Shown piece by piece: positions 57,723 through 64,000 of a DNA stretch of 64,000 nt. A program made the translations under genes and the position numbers. Source of the DNA: Pleurotus djamor. Taxonomy: Eukaryota > Basidiomycota > Agaricomycetes > Agaricales > Pleurotaceae. How positions within the stretch are numbered: position 1 is the stretch's first letter; each line of letters starts with the position of its first letter. The stretch covers positions 1-64,000 of the forward strand of contig JAPEVF010000152.1 in the NCBI GenBank assembly GCA_029747585.1, in the 5' to 3' direction. The notes under the pieces are model-generated. The model had not been told where the DNA came from. It worked only from the letters and a program-made list of their open reading frames with translations, and did not search any database.

Positions 57723-58767
57723 ATGGTCTGCTGGTGGAGGTGAGTGAAGGACTTCTCACGTTGATAGCACCTACTCAGTCTGGCCCCACATAGTATCCTA
57801 GTGTGGTTGCTGATTCCGCTGGCCAACGCTGTGCAGTTATCCGGAATCCCATCCAACGTCGATGTTGGGCAGACCATCCACGCGATTTTGACCAAGCAAA
57901 GGAGCGATAACTCCAATCCGTTTGAGCTTGCCATTGAACATCCCTACACGGTCCTCGGATATATTCAACAACTCAAATCATCTGTCACGGTCAATGTAAC
58001 GATTCAATTACCACCAGGGTGAGCTTTTTCTCGACGACAAAACCCCAACTTCTAAGAGAACGTCGTTATTAGGCTCTACACAATCGCTGCCACTGAACCA
58101 GGGTACGCACTCATTAGATACCACCCACGTCCTTAATCATGTCCTCACGAATTCTATTCTTTGACAGTCGATATCAGCCGTTCAGCAATCGAGCCCAATT
58201 TCTTGTCCGCGACTCTCCTACGTATGCTTGCTCTATCACCCTTAGTTTTCTTTGTATTCACGATCCGCCCTCAGCCCTAGCCCATCTGCCGCAACGACCA
58301 CTCCTGCGCTCGCGGCTGCTACAGAACCTTCTTCGCCCAATGATCACCCTCCCACTACGACTATAGTGATAGCCATACTTTGTGGTGTCTTTGTTCCAAC
58401 TGTCTGCGTCCTGTCTCTCCTACTTTACAGACGCCAAAAGAGGACTCGGACTCGAAGAGCATTTGACATCCGAAGCGATCCTTTCGATGAGCGCCCTCCT
58501 TCACCGCCCATTCCTTACACCATTGGTTATCCTGGTCCTATCTACCCTCAGGCGGCCTTCATCCCGGACAGCCCGCCGATGGCGGACGCTCGGCGGTTAT
58601 CATCCCACTCGGTTGCATCAATTATGAAGACTGGGCAGCATGAGCCCCCGCCATTAGCCTCCGTCGGCTATCAGCGCAGAGAAAAAGATGCGAGGGTAAA
58701 CGATAATATCCCCACCATCAGAAACTGGTCAGAGCCCCCACCGCCAGAGTATGGGCATCCAGTTTGA
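57723..58767 (+). CDS. single-pass membrane protein, Agaricomycete-type, unknown function (copy 1)
   Basis: Exons 57723-57739, 57794-58018, 58073-58102, 58168-58221, 58275-58767 give 272 aa. A signal peptide (MVCWWSILVWLLIPLANAVQ) is followed by an ectodomain with LSGIPSNVDVGQTIHAILTK and LYTIAATEPG. A Ser/Thr/Ala/Pro stalk comes next, then one membrane helix (IVIAILCGVFVPTVCVLSLL), a basic stop-transfer RRQKRTRTRR and a Pro-rich cytosolic tail ending PPPPEYGHPV. The layout recalls fungal wall-stress or AXL2-like sensors, but I cannot assign a family. It is a paralogue of the gene ending at 60616. Confidence 0.78.
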
Positions 58768-59611
58768 ACGCGCTCTATCAAAATCTTCGGATATATCGCC
58801 TCGCCTGCTTTTTCAGGGTCTATCTTTGGTCTATCTTGGGATTTAGGTACCATACTTCCAAGTTGCTCGATGTGTTGTCATCGCTTGCTTCACGGTCGCT
58901 ACGTGTCCGCTCTGTCTACTTTACACAATGACTTAACTATTTTTTCTCTACTATCCATCTAGTCGCGGCCTCAGATGCCCTTATCACTGTACTTCTTACA
59001 CCACACACATCTGCTATCAATGAGAAAGGCGCCAGAATACAAGCCACCATCAAGTGTCGGCCTCTGGGACATGGGAACGGCATAGAGTATGGTATGTACC
59101 TCACAGCCTTCTATCAACAACGCATCAGCATTCTCAGGAAGGCCGAATTGGCTCATCTAGTTTTGAAAATCTTGCCTCCCATCTCTTGGGTGGGGTAGAC
59201 TCTACTCTGTGACCATTTGAGGGTGGGGTTCCTCAAGTATGGGTCGTACACAACTAGCACATTCGATTCTTGAAGTATTTCACCACGTTTGAAGTCAGCC
59301 TCAAATAAGAAAGTTCGAGGATTATACTTACCACTTACTCAACGGTTCAGAATGATTCATTCTAGCTTGTTTCCATTCCTCGGAGGGCGGTCTCCATGGT
59401 CCTGGGTGTTGCCCACTTGTTATGAGTTATAAAAGCCAATGCTCAGATGGCCCTGTTAACCTTTCGGTGCACGGTTTGTGACTTCCTGGGCCCACTTCAT
59501 GGCCGCTCAGTCAGGAAAAGCTCCAGCGTCCCCTACTCACCACATTGTGAGGTCATTTCGCTGGCTGAGGTGAGCCATTCTCTCCAGAATGCGCCGATGT
59601 ATTTCTCACAG
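58768..59611. other. spacer between the two membrane-protein genes
   Basis: Contains a TATA box at 59428-59434 and presumably the unlocated first exon of the downstream gene. A minus-strand 61-codon frame (58971-59156) has no recognisable features. Confidence 0.4.
59428..59434 (+). promoter_or_regulatory. TATA box TATAAAA
   Basis: TATAAAA lies about 180 bp upstream of the signal-peptide-coding exon of the second membrane-protein gene. This is consistent with a short undetected first exon. Confidence 0.4.
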
Positions 59612-60616
59612 TCTTCAGATTCCTCCTCTGTTACTCTATCGCGTCTTCTATCCTACTCTGGACCTCGGTGTCGGCCCTTCGCTTCGATGGTATTCCTGCA
59701 TCAGCGTCGGTCAACCAGACGATACGATTATCCATCACAATGGGAAAGCACGACAACTTCAACCCCTTCGACCTCAAACTTCTCAACTCAAGTTCTAACC
59801 AAGGCGTCCTCTTCATTCGCATCGACAATGTCACCCGCACCTTCGATACTTACCCAATCATTCCAACCGTTTCTTCTGGGTATGCATCTGCCTTTCTCGC
59901 GAGATCAACTAACTGACTGATGAGAATGATGACTTCTCCTTACCGTATGGCGGTGCCGAGTAGCCAGTATATCCTCGCAGCTACGGAGCCAAAGTGAGTA
60001 GCGTATTGATACCCAACATCAAGAACGTATTTGTGAGCTGAAACTGCATCCTTAGAGACGGAAGCATATTTTCTCGCAGCCGTGCTTCTATCTTTGTCTC
60101 TGTTCTAACGGATGTTACTACGACCAGGTACGCTAAGTCGATCGTTGTGTAATGGTTCAACTCACCCACTCATTGATAACCTCCACCAGCGCACGTGTCA
60201 CAACTCTACCCACCTCTCAATCGTCGCCAACCCTGCCACATGGCCCGGAAAGTGGAACCCCAAAGTCAGGAAACGACACCACACCGAAACAAACTTCCAC
60301 CATGATGATTGCCTTCGGTGCCGTAGGCGGAGCACTGATCGTATTCATCGTAATCTGCATAATGATCTTTATACGCCAACGCCGTCGGCGAAAGGCCTTG
60401 GCAATAACCCCTACTCCTTTCGATACACGCCTCGGCGACGTCCCGCCTCTGCCACCTGCGAAGCCCTTGTCGTTGCCGATCGTCCAGCCAAGCGCTCCAT
60501 TCATAGTTGAATTCCCGGTGTACATGCCACAGGGTTACATCAATCCTTCACTACAGCAAATTCAACTTACCAACTCGCCTCCTCCGAATTATACTCGATC
60601 TTTGAAGCCACTCTAA
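59612..60616 (+). CDS. single-pass membrane protein, unknown function (copy 2), 5' end unresolved
   Basis: Inferred exons (first incomplete) 59612-59879, 59961-59993, 60056-60127, 60190-60616. The start codon lies in an upstream exon I could not fix. In the first listed exon a signal-like stretch (FRFLLCYSIASSILLWTSVS) leads into LRFDGIPASASVNQTIRLSI. YILAATEP follows, matching LYTIAATEP of copy 1. The membrane helix is AFGAVGGALIVFIVICIMIF with RQRRRRK after it, and the tail is Pro-rich, ending PPPNYTRSLKPL. Same intron layout and domain order as copy 1, so a tandem duplicate, though strongly diverged. Confidence 0.72.
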
Positions 60617-60750
60617 TCATATCACTATGTAATACTTCCTAGATTGTGTCAAATTTGTTAGGTATTTCCACAAAGCGAACTAGCGACAAGATAAGGATAG
60701 GATATCAATATGCCAAGGGGTATAGATAGTTGAGACCCATTATATACAGA

Positions 60751-63171
60751 TTATGACAATATTTGTGCAATCGCGGCCGGGTTTTCGACATAATCAATCA
60801 AGAGTTCCTTCAACTTGATGAAGTTTGGTGTCCCCAGACCAGTAACTAACGAAACAAGATGTGTTCAGTAGAAGATCAACTCGCATCTGAACAGAAGTCG
60901 TACCTGGATCCCAACCATCTGCGGCCTATGAAATAGATAATCAGCCAATTTTGAAGCAACGAAAAGATCGGAACACACAAAGAACCCTGGAGTTCCACAT
61001 CCTGGATTATTCCCAGAGGTGACATCATGGAGGCCGGGAATAGCATGGCTATAAAGAGCCGGGTTAAGGAAACCAAGTACTGGCTTGCCTTGGGCGAGGC
61101 GAGCGTCGTTGAGGAGGGATATCACAGCGGCGAAGACGGGGGCTGCTGCAGAGGTGCCACCTATGGAAGCCCATTTACCCTTGACGTGGATTGCATAATG
61201 ACGTCCTTGGGCCGCTACATCAGGAATGGCTCGTCCACCTCTAGAGCATCTGATCAGGATACAGCAAACCCTCGCACAACAGAACAGGAACTCACGGATT
61301 GAAGAGACCTCGATAGATATCTCCGAGCTTATTGAGGTATCCAAGTACGGCTTCATTCTGATAATACGGACGAGCGAACTAGGCAGGGATATCGTAAGCG
61401 AGGAATAGTGGAAGAGAATAGAAACCTACATAGTTGCTGAAGCCTCCTCCGGAGAAGTAAACGGCAGTTTCGGGGTAGCCATTGGTGCCTCCAACAGCGG
61501 TTACGCTGGATTGGTGATCAGATCCGAAATTGAGAGTAGCCATGACCATAGCTGACTTACTAGGGGCAAGTGGCTGGGAACAAGGGTGAGAATCGACGAA
61601 CGTTGCGTCCATCATTGCTGTAGCATTTCTGCGTGTTCGGATCAGGGTTACCATCACCAACTCCATTATCGCCTGATGCGAAGATCAGCGAAACACCACG
61701 GGAGGCTAATTTGAGACGGTGTGTTATTCTCAAGGTTGCTGCGGAAGCATAAGAGAACCACTGACTGAGCTTCATGAAGTCTCGACAGACACGTTCAGCA
61801 TAAGTGACTGGGACTACAGTAGAATCATTGAGAGTGCGTTCTAGATTGAGGTATAGGGGCACCTACCGGTTTGCTCACTGTCGCCGTAACTGGTGGAGAT
61901 GACGGCAGGTGGGCTTGGGTCGGAGGACATATGGTCAAGCCACTACGACTTTTGTCAATGAAAGCTCGCTCACGTTGTTGTCGAGGGGACTTACAACTTG
62001 ATAGGGTTCGTTCGTGTTCCGCGTTGTGACATGATCAGCTTGGAAAGGGGGACTTCCAGGCGTGGACCAGAAGACGCCAGGGATGGGATGGGCCAGTCCA
62101 AAAGCATATTGGACATCCAAGTTAGCTTCACTGCCTGCTGCTTCCAATACTTGGCTGTTGATTCCACCTGTCGAACACATTAGCATCGTTGCGTACGCTC
62201 TATAGAAACGCATCGCTTACCATTCACAGAGCGGAATTCAAAAGTCGAGTTGACTGCTTCAGGTCGTTGCATCCTGTAGAATTCTTGTAGATCCTCGATG
62301 TTGGCGTACTGATCAAGGTAGCCAGTGATACCGATCTTTTGCGCATGAGGAACTTGAGGAACATAGCCAAGGAGGTTATACATTTGACTGAGACAGTTGA
62401 CGGTGATCGTGAAGTTGCAGTGTGGGTCCACCGGGCCAGCTGGAAGATCGCCAGTGAGGACTTGGAAGTTGTTTACGTGCATAAGGGGCGAAGCGATATC
62501 TTCCGTCTTGAACTCTTCGCTTTCAAAGAAGAGGTGGGACTTCATTCCTTTCCAGCGGGCAAAAAGGGTCGTCGGTTGCACGATGTCAACATGGCTGTGG
62601 AGGTTCTCTGGGAGACTGTAGCTTGTCGTACGAAGAATGTACTCGTCGTCGTCGTGCCGCCAGATGTTGTATTTCTTCAAGCTATTTGTCAGTCGCCCGT
62701 CAAAAGAAGGAAACGCGGGCGTACCGTGTCCAACATTTGTTCTGCCAACCTAACCGGTACGGTGAAGCTCACCGAATCATTCGACGACGACCGCGAGATA
62801 TCCGAGTCCAAGATACCATATCCCGACAACCATTGATCCACTAGGCGAGTACTCTCCTCGTGCGGCGCCGAAAGTTCGTCCACCTCGGCCTGTGAAAGAT
62901 GCTGCCCATAGCGAGAGTGGCTGGGATCACTAATCTCCACCAGATGCTGTTCCAAAAGCGAGAAACGGGGTTGTGAAAGAGCGACTCGTAAAGTGATTGT
63001 GTGGTGGGCGGGTGCCGGGGCGTACTTCGTCCAGCCTTGGGGAGTCGGGATGCTCTCCTTGACTTTATGCTGGCAACCCGTTCCAGAAGAGTAATAAAAG
63101 GGTACCGCCAAACTGAAGCAAGGATATAAGACCAGTGCCAGACTGGCAGCAGTAAAAGTTGAGGTCCTCAT
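60751..63171 (-). CDS. sedolisin-family serine protease (S53, tripeptidyl-peptidase type)
   Basis: Secreted acid protease. Coding-order exons 63171-62725, 62674-62221, 62167-61995, 61942-61867, 61813-61766, 61705-61561, 61505-61430, 61378-61296, 61240-60979, 60925-60904, 60845-60751 give 626 aa. Signal peptide MRTSTFTAASLALVLYPCFS. Pro-region with LRVALSQPRFSLLEQHLVEI, and the SYSLPENLHSHVDIVQPTT junction typical of fungal TPPs. Catalytic Glu314 and Asp318 (SEANLDVQYAFG), oxyanion Asp412 (FASGDNGVGD) and Ser531 (SIGGTSAAAP) are all present. Ca-site region near the C-terminus: GWDPVTGLGTP. Expected to take tripeptides from protein N-termini at low pH. No neighbouring gene suggests a special role. 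Confidence 0.94.
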
Positions 63172-63642
63172 CGCTGGTCGCGGACGATGCTGCCTAGTTG
63201 AACTGGGCGAGGTAAAGCTTCAATGGAAGTAGGAAACAAACATTTATAGCATCAACCGACGCGCTTGCAGACACGTTTCGCATCATAAATCCTGTTCCAT
63301 TTTGCTTCGCGACCGTCGATACAAACATTAGTTCTGTTCATGTCAGAGACTTAGCCCAATTAGTTTAGCTGTGATTTTGATCCCGGGAAAAAGAAGCACA
63401 GGTACTCGATGCAGAGACATTCTAAGCATTGTTCAACTGATTTCACCGTAATCCTTAGTCCAGTCAAACGAAGACATGTGGGCTCCAGAGCAATAATGCT
63501 GACGATGAAGTGGTGGAGGAGAAGAGAGTGCCAGCACACAAAATGGATGTGGCAGCGACAAGAGGCCAAGCATAACGCGTCTGCGTAAACGCTCGAGCTC
63601 TCAAGTTAGACGCCAAGAAACTAATTTTATTCAACAAAATCA
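63172..63642. other. promoter of the sedolisin gene
   Basis: Contains a minus-strand TATA box (63243-63248). No gene. Confidence 0.5.
63243..63248 (-). promoter_or_regulatory. TATA box TATAAA
   Basis: TATAAA on the minus strand, 72 bp upstream of the sedolisin start codon. Confidence 0.45.
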
Positions 63643-64000
63643 TCATGCTGCTGCTGGCACTGACTGAGCGGCGGTAGGGTTGCCACCTTGCCTCTTTGCA
63701 TTAGATATAACCTCCAGTATTGATGTGAGCCCAGATTTCCAAGCTACCAAGCGTTTTTCCAATCCTTGCCATTGGTCTTTTTCAAAGGTGCGGGCGGTGG
63801 AACGGATGATGTGCATTGTGCGGCTGGTCTGAGAGAGCTTCCCTGACACGAGACCGACTCGGATAACTGGGAGGGAAAGTTTATAAATTGTGGGTAGAAA
63901 GAAGGAGATGGGGGACGTACCGTCGATACCCCACTTTTCAACGTCCGATTCGTCCACCTGAATTGTCTGTGCAATTTGGGCGTATGGGAGGTCCTGTCCA
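63643..64000 (-). CDS. eukaryotic translation initiation factor 3 subunit M, C-terminal part
   Basis: Cut by the window edge. Exons within the window are 64000-63921 and 63866-63643. The PCI (winged-helix) end of eIF3m is visible: DLPYAQIAQTIQVDESDVEK, then VIRVGLVSGKLSQ, HIIRSTARTFEKDQWQGLEK and RLVAWKSGLTSILEVI. It is a subunit of the eIF3 complex that recruits the 40S ribosome. The intron 63867-63920 interrupts the conserved segment at WGID/VIRVG, and the spliced frame matches the family. The tail is Ala/Gly-rich with no further domain. Confidence 0.92.
   Translation of the reverse strand, partial: GQDLPYAQIAQTIQVDESDVEKWGIDGTSPISFFLPTIYKLSLPVIRVGLVSGKLSQTSRTMHIIRSTARTFEKDQWQGLEKRLVAWKSGLTSILEVISNAKRQGGNPTAAQSVPAAA

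Overview
The window comes from a filamentous basidiomycete, most likely an Agaricomycete. Genes are dense and alternate between strands. Almost all are interrupted by many 45-65 bp introns with GT..AG ends. The gene set is also basidiomycete-like: a TRI5-type sesquiterpene synthase pair, Kre9/Knh1-like wall proteins, large F-box-like/leucine-rich families and many-exon sedolisin proteases. I reconstructed exons by hand from conserved protein motifs. For every full gene whose start is resolved, exon lengths sum to a multiple of three and all junction phases agree.

Layout. 0-13 kb: a cut-off short-chain dehydrogenase, a low-quality N block with a 92-bp-period repeat, the GPI inositol-deacylase BST1, a full-length KDM5/Lid2-type histone demethylase and an FAD/NAD oxidoreductase. 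13-24 kb: a CorA-type Mg transporter, a bifunctional THI20-like thiamine enzyme, a secreted DJ-1/PfpI protein, two divergent tRNA genes (Val-AAC and intron-containing Arg-TCT), ADE1 (SAICAR synthetase) and an Up-regulated-during-septation coiled-coil protein. 24-35 kb: three F-box/LRR-like paralogues, MDM34 of the ERMES complex and a tandem pair of terpene synthases. 35-43 kb: an F-box protein, MTD1 (folate metabolism), two Kre9/Knh1-like GPI proteins, a protein phosphatase 1 inhibitor-2 (GLC8) and an ORM1/ORMDL sphingolipid regulator. 43-57 kb: a Virilizer-like m6A-writer subunit, SEC18/NSF, a STIMATE-type membrane protein and a UPF0652 (DUF2009) protein. 57-64 kb: two related single-pass membrane proteins, a sedolisin (tripeptidyl-peptidase) and the 3' end of eIF3m.

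Most genes are unrelated housekeeping functions. The only groups that look functionally or evolutionarily linked are the local duplicates: terpene synthases, F-box/LRR proteins, Kre9-like proteins and single-pass membrane proteins. I saw no transposon, CRISPR array or clear biosynthetic cluster around the terpene synthases.

Isolated single Ns are concentrated in a few tracts (about 6.4-10.5, 16.0-18.8 and 43.4-46.0 kb). Inside genes they fall mostly at third codon positions, which suggests masked allelic differences rather than unread sequence. I did not find a convincing new biological system. The most unusual signal is the mosaic similarity of the two terpene synthases: near-identical in exons 2-3 and strongly diverged in exon 4.
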